64,000 nucleotides of DNA from contig JBGCFG010000012.1 of the NCBI GenBank assembly GCA_045106815.1, positions 1-64,000 on the forward strand. Reading direction: 5' to 3'. Position numbers and translations under genes: made by a program. Below the pieces are notes generated by a model. The model did no database searches. It saw only the letters and a program-made list of their open reading frames with translations, and was not told the DNA's origin. Of the stretch, positions 43,615 through 56,907 are shown piece by piece. This stretch comes from JAUIAI01 sp045106815. GTDB lineage: Bacteria > Pseudomonadota > Gammaproteobacteria > Burkholderiales > Burkholderiaceae_E. Position 1 is the first letter of the stretch. Each line of letters starts with the position of its first letter.

Positions 43615-45929
43615 CAACAGGCATGGGCAATATCAATCGGCTCAAGCGCGCAACTCAGTCGACGGCAGCCACCGTCGCATGTTCGCTGAAGCTGCAAAAG
43701 GGGCAAGAAGGCATGAGTTCATCACTTTGGCCGGCTAAGATCGGCATGGCACTGGCAGTCGCTGGTGTGTTTGCTGCAGGTCCGGTGCAAGCGGCCAGCA
43801 ACGCGATTGAAAGCGTTACTTCCGCAACGCGTGGCGATGCCAGCTATTTGCGAATTCGTATGGCCGAGGAGCTTAGTGCAGTGCCTCGCAGTTTCACGAT
43901 TAGTAACCCGCCTCGAATCGCCTTTGACTTTGTCAACACCGAGTCGCGTGCATCCGATAACTCAATCAAGCCTGAAGCCGGTGATGTTCGCGGCATCAAT
44001 ATTGTGTCCGCTGGTAATCGCTCACGCGTTGTGTTGAGTCTTAAGCGTCAGATGCAATATCAGACGACCATTGAAGGTCGTGACCTTGTCGTGCAACTGA
44101 ACCCAACGCTGGCTGCTGCCGATGTTCAGCAGCCGCGTGCGGAAGACTATAAGTTTGCGCAAGCCGCTACTGAGAGCGAAAACGCGCTGCGCGATATTGA
44201 CTTCCGACGCGGCCGTGGTGGCGAAGGCCGAGTTGTAGTTGAGCTTTCAAGTGGCGACGTGGGCGTTAATATTCGCCAAAAAGGTAAGCGTCTGGTCGTA
44301 GATTTCCAAAAAACCGCGCTACCTGAAAACCTTCGTCGCTTGCTCGATGTGAATGACTTCGGTACGCCTGTTAGCTCGGTGCGCGCTTTCCAGAAAGGCG
44401 AGAACACTCAGCTCATCATTGAGCCGAACGGCTTGTGGGAGCACAACGCCTACCAGAGTGACACCCAGTTTGTGGTTGAAGTTCGCCCCATTCAGGAAAA
44501 TCCCAATTCACTGGCTCAGGGTAAGCAACGAGGCTACAAAGGTGAGCGTCTGTCGCTCAACTTCCAGAACGTAGACGTACGAGCTCTGCTTCAGGTGATT
44601 GCAGACTTTACCGAGCTAAACATCGTGACCAGCGATTCGGTTGAAGGAAATTTGACTCTTCGTCTGAAAGATGTGCCTTGGGACCAGGCGCTTGACATCA
44701 TCATGCAGTCCAAGGGTTTGGACATGCGTAAGAATGGCAATGTGCTTTTGGTTGCGCCTGCTGAAGAGCTGGCAGCCAAAGAGAAGCTTCAGCTTGAGTC
44801 CGCGCTAGCCATTTCTGAGCTTGAGCCGCTTCGCAACGAAGTTTTCCAGCTTAACTATCAAAAAGCATCTGAGCTACAGGCATTGCTCGCCAGCGAAGAT
44901 CAACGCGTTTTGTCTGACCGTGGTTCAGTCGTCGTCGATATTCGCACAAATAAACTATTCGTTCAGGATAGCCCGTCACGCCTTGAAGCAGTAAGGCAAA
45001 TGATCACACAAATCGATATTCCTGTTCGGCAGGTGTTGATCGAAGCGCGTGTGGTCGAAGCTGACGATCGATTCTCACGTAACCTGGGTGTGAAGCTTGG
45101 CTACAACGATGTTAGCTCCACAGTCTTTAATACTCAGACTGTGCCAGACGGCGCAGGCGGTACTACCCAGATCAACGTACCTGTCTATGGTGCCGGCTCA
45201 AGCGTTGGCGGTGGTTTTGCCACTGTTTCCGGTAACTTGTCAGGTGTTCAGGATCTTTCATCACAAAATGGCTCGGATGCCAGCGGCCTGAATGCTCAGG
45301 GCCTGGGTCGTCTTACAGCACAAGACAACACAAACTTTGTGAACCTGCCGGCAGCAGCAATTTCCGGCTCATCACCTGCTCAGTTTGCAGTGAGTTTGTT
45401 TGGCTCAAGCCTGACGCGATTCCTGAACCTTGAGTTGTCAGCACTTGAAGCAGACCAGCGCGGTAAGGTTGTGTCGAGTCCGCGCGTGTTGACGGCTGAT
45501 CAAAGTAAGGCCGTGATCGAGCAGGGTACAGAGCTGCCCTACCAGCGTGCAACGTCAAGCGGTGCAACAGCAGTTTCATTCCGAAAGGCCAATCTACGGC
45601 TTGAAGTCACGCCTCAGATTACGCCAGAAGGCAACGTCATTCTTGCGGTTGAAGTGAACCGTGATGCGGTTGGCCAGCTAACCAGTGCCGGTTTTGCGAT
45701 CGACACTCGTCGGGTACAGACCCAGGTTTTGGTTGAGAACGGTGGCACGGTTGTGATTGGCGGCATCTACGAGCAGTTCGAGCGTAATCGGACTGACAAG
45801 GTGCCTTTGCTGGGTGACATCCCCGTTCTTGGTTATCTGTTCCGCAATAACCAGAAGACCAACGACCGCACCGAACTGATGGTGTTCCTCACGCCGCGGG
45901 TGGTGACTGACACAGCGATTTCACGCTAA
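43611..45929 (+). CDS. pilQ: Type IV pilus secretin PilQ
   Basis: The 772-residue outer-membrane secretin has two AMIN domains in its first half, an N0/N1 region (LSLNFQNVDVRALLQVIADF, VPWDQALDIIMQSKGL) and the secretin domain with VVSSPRVLTAD and TQVLVENGGTVVIGGIY. It is the channel for the pilus. The ATG overlapping pilP gives a long N-terminus before the signal peptide; an alternative ATG at 43713 would place the signal normally. Confidence 0.95.
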   Translation: MTTGMGNINRLKRATQSTAATVACSLKLQKGQEGMSSSLWPAKIGMALAVAGVFAAGPVQAASNAIESVTSATRGDASYLRIRMAEELSAVPRSFTISNPPRIAFDFVNTESRASDNSIKPEAGDVRGINIVSAGNRSRVVLSLKRQMQYQTTIEGRDLVVQLNPTLAAADVQQPRAEDYKFAQAATESENALRDIDFRRGRGGEGRVVVELSSGDVGVNIRQKGKRLVVDFQKTALPENLRRLLDVNDFGTPVSSVRAFQKGENTQLIIEPNGLWEHNAYQSDTQFVVEVRPIQENPNSLAQGKQRGYKGERLSLNFQNVDVRALLQVIADFTELNIVTSDSVEGNLTLRLKDVPWDQALDIIMQSKGLDMRKNGNVLLVAPAEELAAKEKLQLESALAISELEPLRNEVFQLNYQKASELQALLASEDQRVLSDRGSVVVDIRTNKLFVQDSPSRLEAVRQMITQIDIPVRQVLIEARVVEADDRFSRNLGVKLGYNDVSSTVFNTQTVPDGAGGTTQINVPVYGAGSSVGGGFATVSGNLSGVQDLSSQNGSDASGLNAQGLGRLTAQDNTNFVNLPAAAISGSSPAQFAVSLFGSSLTRFLNLELSALEADQRGKVVSSPRVLTADQSKAVIEQGTELPYQRATSSGATAVSFRKANLRLEVTPQITPEGNVILAVEVNRDAVGQLTSAGFAIDTRRVQTQVLVENGGTVVIGGIYEQFERNRTDKVPLLGDIPVLGYLFRNNQKTNDRTELMVFLTPRVVTDTAISR

Positions 45930-45967
45930 GTCCAGGCTACTCACGAAATACTTTGACGTAGGGAAAA

Positions 45968-47893
45968 ATGAATACAAATACACTAAATCAAACACCATTC
46001 ACCCGCCTGATGGCGTGGAGCATGATGGTCTTGTTCGCGCTGGTCACTGCGGCTTGCGGTGGCAGCGGCGCGGGTGCGGGCGGTGCATCGACCGCCGGCG
46101 TCAGCAATGCTTCACAGCTGACCTTGATTTCAAGCGAGACGAGCCTGGGCTCGGACGGCAAGAAATCGGCCACTATTACGGCGATCGTTAAGGATGAATC
46201 AAACCGCGCACTGAGCAATCAGCAGGTGGTTTTTTCTTCTGGTGATCCGGGTGTGACGCTTGTGAACACTAGCGGCAACATCACGGATGCCAACGGTACA
46301 GCTACCGCCTCGCTGAGCGTGACTGATCGAACTGTTCGCGATATCGTCGTTACGGCTCAGACCGGCGACCTCATCGAAACCATCTCGATTCCGGTTGTGG
46401 GTACCGTTTTGCAGATCAATGGATCAAGCACTATTGTCTTCAATGCAGCTACTCAGTACTCGATTTCGCTGCGTGACTCTGGCGGCAGCCCGATCACCAA
46501 TGCGCAGGTGGCAGTTGCATCAGCAAACGGCAACAGCTTGTCTCAGAGTTCAGTAACGACTGACAGTCAAGGTCAGGCAGTTTTTGAAGTTACGGGTACT
46601 CAAGAAGGCGCAGACGTTCTGACCGCTTCGGCACAAGGTGTTTCGACCTCTTTCGAGACATCGGTGTCCGGCACTCAGCTCACCTATAGCTCACCGGGAG
46701 CAGGTGACGAGATCACGGTTGATGATACTTTCGCGGTGTCGGTTCGATTGGTCGAAAACGGATCGCCTGTCGCAGGACGAAGCATACGGTTCACCGTCAC
46801 TCGTGGCGTGTTCGTTGGGGCCGACAATGCAACGACTGATGGCTCAGGTGTCGCGACCGTTAATATCCGCTCGGCGACTGCTGGCCTGACGACGCTCACT
46901 GCCACAGAGGTTCAAGGTGGTGCGAGCACGGGTGTCACCGCGACTAGGCAAGCTGAGTTCATTTCGAAGTCCCCGACCAAGATCGAGTTGCAAACGAGCC
47001 CGAGTGTTGTTGGTGCCAACCTTTCAGTATCGGGTACCAACTCGAGCCAGCTCATCGCGATCGTGAGAGATGACAACGATAACCCCGTCAAGAATGCGCG
47101 GGTTGATTTCACGGCGATTGCTGACCCCAGCAACGGCAGAATTGAGCCTGGCTTTGGTATCACCGATAGTTTTGGTACTGCCACTGCTTCTTTCATTGCG
47201 GGTCCAACGTCAACCGGTTTTGAGGCTGTTCAGCTTGAGGCCAAGTTGTCGGACAATGCGGCTGTCACCGCCAGTGCTAGCTTGACAGTATCTGAGCTGG
47301 AGCTCTCCGTCAGGATTGGTACCGGCAATGAGTTGGTCGACAAGGGTTCACTCACGACTTACACCATGCCGTGGACAACCATCGTAGCTGACTCGGCGGG
47401 TAATCCGGTTGAGAATGCACTCGTCACTGTGGCGCTTCGATCAACGCGTTATCGCAAAGGTTACTGGGACATCATTAACAGTTTGTGGGTAGCAGAACCG
47501 GGTGGTTCAAGTGGCACTGGCCCCAGGCTCTTTTGTGACAGTGAAGATACCAACACTAACGGCCGCCTTGACCCTACTGAGGACGTCAACAACAACGGTG
47601 AGTTGGATCCTGGTGCGGTAGCGACTGCCCGAGTCATCGAGGCAAGCGCCCGGACCGATTCAGACGGGCTGGCTGCGATTGAGATCACCTATCCCAAGAC
47701 GTATGCGCTATGGGTAGAGGTTGAGATCCTGGCAACGATCACCACGGTTTCGGGTACTGAGGCAACGGCTAAGAACGTTTTCCTCCTGCCTGCAGCAGGT
47801 GCGGATTTGGCTAACATTTCTTCTTCACCTCCGGGTTCATCAGGAACAATCGGTCCGTTCGGTCAACTGGCTGATTGCACCTCGACTGATTAA
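45968..47893 (+). CDS. Ig-like (Big_1-type) lipoprotein in the pil operon
   Basis: The 641-residue protein has a lipoprotein-type signal (Cys near residue 30, then a Gly-rich linker) and about five tandem Ig-like domains of the invasin/Big_1 kind. Each has a core such as ITAIVKDESNRALSNQQVVF with DANGTATASL. Near residues 527-548 lie two calcium-loop-like segments, DTNTNGRLDPTED and DVNNNGELDPG. It starts 38 bp after pilQ and ends in a strong terminator, so it is probably the last gene of the pil operon. A role as an adhesin or pilus-secretin accessory is inference. Confidence 0.82.
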   Translation: MNTNTLNQTPFTRLMAWSMMVLFALVTAACGGSGAGAGGASTAGVSNASQLTLISSETSLGSDGKKSATITAIVKDESNRALSNQQVVFSSGDPGVTLVNTSGNITDANGTATASLSVTDRTVRDIVVTAQTGDLIETISIPVVGTVLQINGSSTIVFNAATQYSISLRDSGGSPITNAQVAVASANGNSLSQSSVTTDSQGQAVFEVTGTQEGADVLTASAQGVSTSFETSVSGTQLTYSSPGAGDEITVDDTFAVSVRLVENGSPVAGRSIRFTVTRGVFVGADNATTDGSGVATVNIRSATAGLTTLTATEVQGGASTGVTATRQAEFISKSPTKIELQTSPSVVGANLSVSGTNSSQLIAIVRDDNDNPVKNARVDFTAIADPSNGRIEPGFGITDSFGTATASFIAGPTSTGFEAVQLEAKLSDNAAVTASASLTVSELELSVRIGTGNELVDKGSLTTYTMPWTTIVADSAGNPVENALVTVALRSTRYRKGYWDIINSLWVAEPGGSSGTGPRLFCDSEDTNTNGRLDPTEDVNNNGELDPGAVATARVIEASARTDSDGLAAIEITYPKTYALWVEVEILATITTVSGTEATAKNVFLLPAAGADLANISSSPPGSSGTIGPFGQLADCTSTD

Positions 47894-47935
47894 AGCTGAG
47901 AAAGTCCGCTTAGCTGCGCAAGCAGGTAAGCTAGA

Positions 47936-47964
47936 GGGGCCGGAGAAATCCGGCCCCTTTTTTT
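47936..47964 (+). terminator. Strong rho-independent terminator after the Ig-like gene
   Basis: A 9-bp perfect stem (47936-47944 with 47949-47957) with a GAAA tetraloop is followed by seven T residues. It ends only 15 bp before the aroK ATG. Confidence 0.93.
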
Positions 47965-47979
47965 ACGCCTAGTCAATTG

Positions 47980-48507
47980 ATGAATCGCTCTGTTTTTCTA
48001 ATTGGTATGCCCGGTTGCGGCAAGTCGACACTGGGTAAGCGCCTGGCAACCCGGATGGGTCGCACGTTCATTGATGCCGATCGCGAGCTTGAGGAGCGTT
48101 GCGGCGTCACGGTCGCGACGATGTTCGATATTGAGGGCGAGCAGGGCTTTCGGGATCGCGAACACCGCCTGCTGGCAGAGCTGAGCGAACAAGACGGGCT
48201 GATCGTCGCCACCGGCGGGGGCGTGGTGCTGCGCGAAGACAATCGTCATTTGTTGAAGGGCAAACCGCTTGTGCTTTATTTGCAGGCCAGTGTTGCCGAG
48301 CTATGGTCACGGCTTCGCAATGATCGTAAGCGCCCATTGCTGCAAGGGGCAGATCCACGCGGCAGACTCGAGGCGCTTTTCAAGGAGCGGGGGCCACTCT
48401 ATGAGTCAGTGGCTGACATGACATTCAGGGGGCAGCGCCAGTCTCCCGACCGGCAGATGAGCGATATCATCGCCTTGTTATTAGACAGTGGACACATCCA
48501 ATCATGA
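47980..48507 (+). CDS. aroK: Shikimate kinase
   Basis: AroK phosphorylates shikimate in the chorismate pathway. The 175-residue P-loop enzyme has GMPGCGKST (residues 9-17), the shikimate-binding FIDADRELEER and ATGGGVVLRE, and the lid RKRPLLQG. The ATG at 47980 gives the family start. It overlaps aroB by four bases. The terminator 15 bp upstream leaves no room for a normal promoter after it. Confidence 0.95.
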   Translation: MNRSVFLIGMPGCGKSTLGKRLATRMGRTFIDADRELEERCGVTVATMFDIEGEQGFRDREHRLLAELSEQDGLIVATGGGVVLREDNRHLLKGKPLVLYLQASVAELWSRLRNDRKRPLLQGADPRGRLEALFKERGPLYESVADMTFRGQRQSPDRQMSDIIALLLDSGHIQS

Positions 48508-49601
48508 GCGAAGCAGGCCATCAGCTAAGGGTTGAACTCGGCGAACGGGCTTATCCCATCTTAATTGGCAGCGGGCTGGTGAATGGGCGCTGCGATGAAC
48601 TCATTGCGTTGAGTGAGGGGCGCCAGGTTGCTGTTGTGACCAATGAAACCGTGGCCCCTCTGTTCGGCCGTGGTCTTGCTGCGCAGCTTTCCCCGGTGAG
48701 TCAGCAGGTCATCGAGGTGGTTTTGCCTGATGGCGAGGCCCACAAAAATTTTGAAACACTCAATACGGTCTTTGACGCGCTGCTTGAGGCTCGCTTTGAC
48801 CGTCGTTGTCTCATCGTAGCGCTGGGTGGTGGCGTGGTGGGGGATATGGCTGGTCTGGCCGCGGCGCTTTATCAGCGGGGTGTTGATTTTGTACAGGTAC
48901 CAACGACCTTGCTGGCCCAGGTTGATTCTTCGGTCGGTGGTAAGACAGCAATCAACCACCCAGCGGGCAAAAACATGATTGGCGCGTTCTACCAGCCCCG
49001 CCTTGTCATTGCGGACACCGACACCCTGGCAAGCCTGCCGCCCCGTGAGCTGTCTGCTGGTCTAGCTGAAATGATCAAGCATGGCGCAGTGGCCGATGAG
49101 TCATATCTCGCGCAGATGGAGCGTGATCTGCAGGCAATGCGGCGCTGCGAGGCGGCTGAGCTCGCAGCCGGCGTCTTGGGGTCCTGCGAAATCAAGGCTC
49201 AGGTCGTTGCCGAAGATGAGCGCGAAGGCGGACGCCGCGCAATCCTGAACTTTGGGCACACCTTTGGCCATGCGATTGAGGCGGGCCTGGGTTACGGGCA
49301 GTGGTTACATGGCGAAGCGGTCGGCGCTGGCATGCTCATGGGGGCTGATCTGTCGGCCCGCACGGGGCGAATCGACCGGGCGCTGGTTGAGCGACTAGAA
49401 GCCGCCTGTGAAAGTGCCGGTCTCCCTTTGCGCGGCCCGAACTGGCCTGCCGAGCGCTACCTGTCTTTGATGGCAACCGATAAGAAATCCCGCCAGGGTG
49501 TGCCGCGCTTTGTTGTGCTCGATGGGGTCGGTCAGGCGAGCCTGCAGGAGATTGATAAGTCGGCAGTGGCGGCGACCCTGGAGGCCATGGCCACTGGCTA
49601 G
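48504..49601 (+). CDS. aroB: 3-dehydroquinate synthase
   Basis: AroB converts DAHP to 3-dehydroquinate with NAD and a divalent metal. The 365-residue protein has DGEAHKNFETL, GGGVVGDMAGLAAALYQRGV, VDSSVGGKTAINH and the metal ligands in HTFGHAIEAG. It overlaps aroK. In many Burkholderiales dgt follows aroB; here gltB does. Confidence 0.96.
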   Translation: MSEAGHQLRVELGERAYPILIGSGLVNGRCDELIALSEGRQVAVVTNETVAPLFGRGLAAQLSPVSQQVIEVVLPDGEAHKNFETLNTVFDALLEARFDRRCLIVALGGGVVGDMAGLAAALYQRGVDFVQVPTTLLAQVDSSVGGKTAINHPAGKNMIGAFYQPRLVIADTDTLASLPPRELSAGLAEMIKHGAVADESYLAQMERDLQAMRRCEAAELAAGVLGSCEIKAQVVAEDEREGGRRAILNFGHTFGHAIEAGLGYGQWLHGEAVGAGMLMGADLSARTGRIDRALVERLEAACESAGLPLRGPNWPAERYLSLMATDKKSRQGVPRFVVLDGVGQASLQEIDKSAVAATLEAMATG

Positions 49602-50013
49602 GGCGTGTCTGACCAGCGTGTTCTGCTGGTTTTTCTCATAGTGCGGTATCGATGCAGCGAAAGCCGGCCTGGCGCCCGCCCCAGACGGCGCAAAAATGGC
49701 AACTGAGGTATATTTTGCGGCCCGCTGCCTGGGTTAATGCTCCCGAGCAAGACAGCAGCGAATAAAATCCATAAGTTGGTCTGACCGACCGCCAATTCGG
49801 CGCAGCGGAACTGCTGGGCGTGGCGCGCACCGTACCTGGTGCCACCGGTCAGAACAGTCTGGGGAGTTGAAACAGGTCTGCTGGCGCTCAAGCCGCGGTC
49901 CCGGCTCGCATGTCCGGATGGGCAGCATCAGCCGGCATAAGTGGTATGCAATACCGCCCGGCAAACGGGTGTTCTACACAAGGGCCAGTCGGTCCGCACA
50001 ATCGAGGTGATTT
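49602..50013. other. Intergenic region between aroB and gltB
   Basis: About 410 bp without a convincing gene; small open frames on the minus strand show no family resemblance. It probably holds the gltB promoter and leader. I see no clear promoter or riboswitch. Confidence 0.4.
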
Positions 50014-54753
<4,740 letters not shown>

Positions 54754-54788
54754 CGCTGTCTGGTGATTTGAGCTAATTGTTGACGTGA

Positions 54789-54811
54789 GCCCGGTGGAAA
54801 CTTAGCCGGGC
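54789..54811 (+). promoter_or_regulatory. Hairpin between gltB and gltD
   Basis: GCCCGG (54789-54794) and CCGGGC (54806-54811) form a 6-bp stem with an 11-nt loop, ending 18 bp before the gltD start codon. No T-run follows. It could stabilise or tune the distal transcript. Confidence 0.35.
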
Positions 54812-54829
54812 CTGAGAGGTAGAGCAGAT

Positions 54830-56320
54830 ATGGGTAAGGTCACAGGTTTTCTGGAGTTTGAGCGGCTGGCGCAGGCGAGCGAGGAAAGCGACTCACGGGT
54901 TAAGCACTACCGTGAGTTTGTTGTACACCTGACTGATGATCAGGCTTCCAAGCAGGGCGCCCGCTGCATGGACTGCGGCATCCCGTTTTGTCAGAACGGT
55001 TGCCCGGTTAACAACATCATTCCGGACTGGAACGATCTGGTGTTTCGAGGTGACTGGGAGCGTGCGCTCTCGACCTTGCACTCAACCAACAATTTCCCCG
55101 AGTTCACTGGTCGCATTTGCCCCGCGCCTTGCGAGGCTGCCTGTACGTTGAATATCAATGATGACCCGGTCGGTATCAAGTCGATCGAGCATGCCATCAT
55201 CGAAAAGGGCTGGGAGATGAACTGGGTGGTGCCCGAGCCGCCCGAGCCCGAAATGCTGACTGGCAAAAAAGTGGCCGTGGTTGGATCAGGCCCGGCTGGT
55301 CTGGCGTGCGCGCAGCAACTGCGCCGGGTGGGTCATGAAGTCGTGGTGTTTGAAAAGAACGACCGAATCGGCGGCCTGCTGCGTTATGGCATCCCCGACT
55401 TCAAGATGGAAAAGTCGCATATTGATCGGCGCGTTGAGCAGATGCGGGCCGAAGGTGTTGAGTTTCGCCCGTCCACACTCGTCGCAACAAATGACGTCGA
55501 CTTTGGCAAGATCGCCAACTGGGCACAGACAACCGTCACACCAGATGAATTGCTGGCGGAGTTTGATGCCGTTGCCTTAAGTGGTGGTGCTGAAGAGGCG
55601 CGCGACCTGCCTGTGCCAGGTCGCGACTTGCAGGGTATTCATTTCGCCATGGAGTTCTTGCCGGTCCAGAACAAAGTGGTTGCAGGCGATCAAATGCCAG
55701 ACCAGATTCTGGCCACCGGCAAGCATGTCGTCGTGATCGGCGGCGGTGACACTGGCTCTGACTGCGTAGGCACTAGCAACCGACAGGGCGCCGCCTCAGT
55801 CACCCAGTTTGAGCTCATGCCTCAGCCACCCGAAGAAGAAAACAAAGACATGACCTGGCCATACTGGCCCGTGAAAATGCGTACTTCGTCCTCGCACGAA
55901 GAAGGCTGCGAGCGTGACTGGGCTGTTACAACCAAAGAGTTCAGGGGTGAGAACGGTGTTGTTAAGGCGCTGGTAGGCTGCCGCGTTGAATGGACTCAAG
56001 GTGAGAACGGTCGCATGAAGATGACCGAAGTCGAGGGCTCGCAGTTTGAGATCAAAGCAGACCTCGTGCTCCTGGCGATGGGCTTTGTCGCCCCAGTCGG
56101 CGGCGTACTCGATGCATTCAATGTCGACAAAGACGCTCGCGGCAACGCCCGCGCCGTGACCGAAGGCCACTGCAGCTACGCCACTAATGTCGATAAGGTC
56201 TATGCCTGTGGTGACATGCGTCGCGGTCAGTCGCTCGTTGTCTGGGCGATTCGCGAAGGACGCCAATGCGCCCGCTCAATCGATCTCGCGCTTACCGGTC
56301 AGACGGTTTTGCCTACCTGA
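54830..56320 (+). CDS. gltD: Glutamate synthase (NADPH) small subunit
   Basis: GltD oxidises NADPH and passes electrons to GltB. The 496-residue protein has N-terminal iron-sulfur Cys motifs (CMDCGIPFCQNGCPVNN, CPAPCEAAC), the FAD motif VAVVGSGPAGLACAQQL and the NADPH motif VVVIGGGDTGSDCVGT. GAGAGG lies 11 bases before the ATG. Confidence 0.97.
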   Translation: MGKVTGFLEFERLAQASEESDSRVKHYREFVVHLTDDQASKQGARCMDCGIPFCQNGCPVNNIIPDWNDLVFRGDWERALSTLHSTNNFPEFTGRICPAPCEAACTLNINDDPVGIKSIEHAIIEKGWEMNWVVPEPPEPEMLTGKKVAVVGSGPAGLACAQQLRRVGHEVVVFEKNDRIGGLLRYGIPDFKMEKSHIDRRVEQMRAEGVEFRPSTLVATNDVDFGKIANWAQTTVTPDELLAEFDAVALSGGAEEARDLPVPGRDLQGIHFAMEFLPVQNKVVAGDQMPDQILATGKHVVVIGGGDTGSDCVGTSNRQGAASVTQFELMPQPPEEENKDMTWPYWPVKMRTSSSHEEGCERDWAVTTKEFRGENGVVKALVGCRVEWTQGENGRMKMTEVEGSQFEIKADLVLLAMGFVAPVGGVLDAFNVDKDARGNARAVTEGHCSYATNVDKVYACGDMRRGQSLVVWAIREGRQCARSIDLALTGQTVLPT

Positions 56321-56350
56321 AGTCTTAATTGCTTCGTTTGTTCTTTTGTG

Positions 56351-56548
56351 ATTCGGCGAGAGCTGGGGGCTTTGGTTGGGGGGAAAGGCTGCGGTCCGGC
56401 TGCGCCGGACTCCCCGGCGTTTGAGTTTTGACCGGGGGTCTGGCAGAACTCGCTTCGCTCAGACATGCTGCCAGCCTTATCCCCGGTCAAAACTCAAACG
56501 CCGGCTTGCCTTCATTCCCCCTGACCCAAGCCCCTGCCCTCGCCGAAT
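56351..56548. repeat. Palindromic element A, three-way-junction type
   Basis: This 198-bp element has outer ends ATTCGGCGAG/CTCGCCGAAT (56351-56360, 56539-56548), an imperfect outer helix, and perfect 24-bp inner arms (56414-56437 with 56481-56504). The inner arms enclose a 43-nt apical module (56438-56480) containing TGGCAG/CTGCCA. A 30-nt module (56384-56413) with the GTCCGGC-TGC-GCCGGAC hairpin sits at the junction on one side. Read on the minus strand, both modules match element B almost exactly, while the inner arms do not. Location is between gltD and the amidase gene. No protein is encoded. Confidence 0.85.
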
Positions 56549-56642
56549 CTAGTTGCGGCTGTTGACTGCAGGTAGGCAATGGGAATTGCTGGGCACACCA
56601 AATGTGTTGATTGTTCTTCGCGCAATCCAATCGCTACATTGA

Positions 56643-56845
56643 ATTCGTCAGGGAGGCTGGGGGTTTAGAGCCAGGCGCATTCAGGCAAGCCAAGTTTGAC
56701 GAGCAGATGGGGGATCAGGCTGGCAGCATGGCTGAGCGAAGCGAGTTCTGCCAGACCCCCCATCTGCTCGTCAAACTTGGGGAGTCCGGCAAAGCCGGAC
56801 CGCCGCCTTTCGCCTGGCTCTAAACCCCCAGCCTCCCTGACGAAT
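56643..56845. repeat. Palindromic element B, three-way-junction type
   Basis: This 203-bp element has perfect 35-bp outer arms (56643-56677 with 56811-56845) and perfect 24-bp inner arms (56690-56713 with 56757-56780). The 43-nt apical module (56714-56756) differs from that of element A, read on the opposite strand, at two positions. The 30-nt junction module (56781-56810) has GTCCGGC-AAA-GCCGGAC and matches A at 27 of 30. The 12-nt spacer on the other side ends AGGCAAG, as in A. The arms share no sequence with the inner arms of A. The element ends 62 bp before the amidase start. Confidence 0.88.
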
Positions 56846-56907
56846 GACTAACCCAAGCAACATGCTATTTTCAACATCAAACAAAACAATCAACAAGAGG
56901 CTTTGTC

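Noticed and set aside
49598..49891. Minus-strand open frames between aroB and gltB
   Set aside because: No recognisable family, poor start signals and no conserved pattern; dgt was looked for here and is not present.
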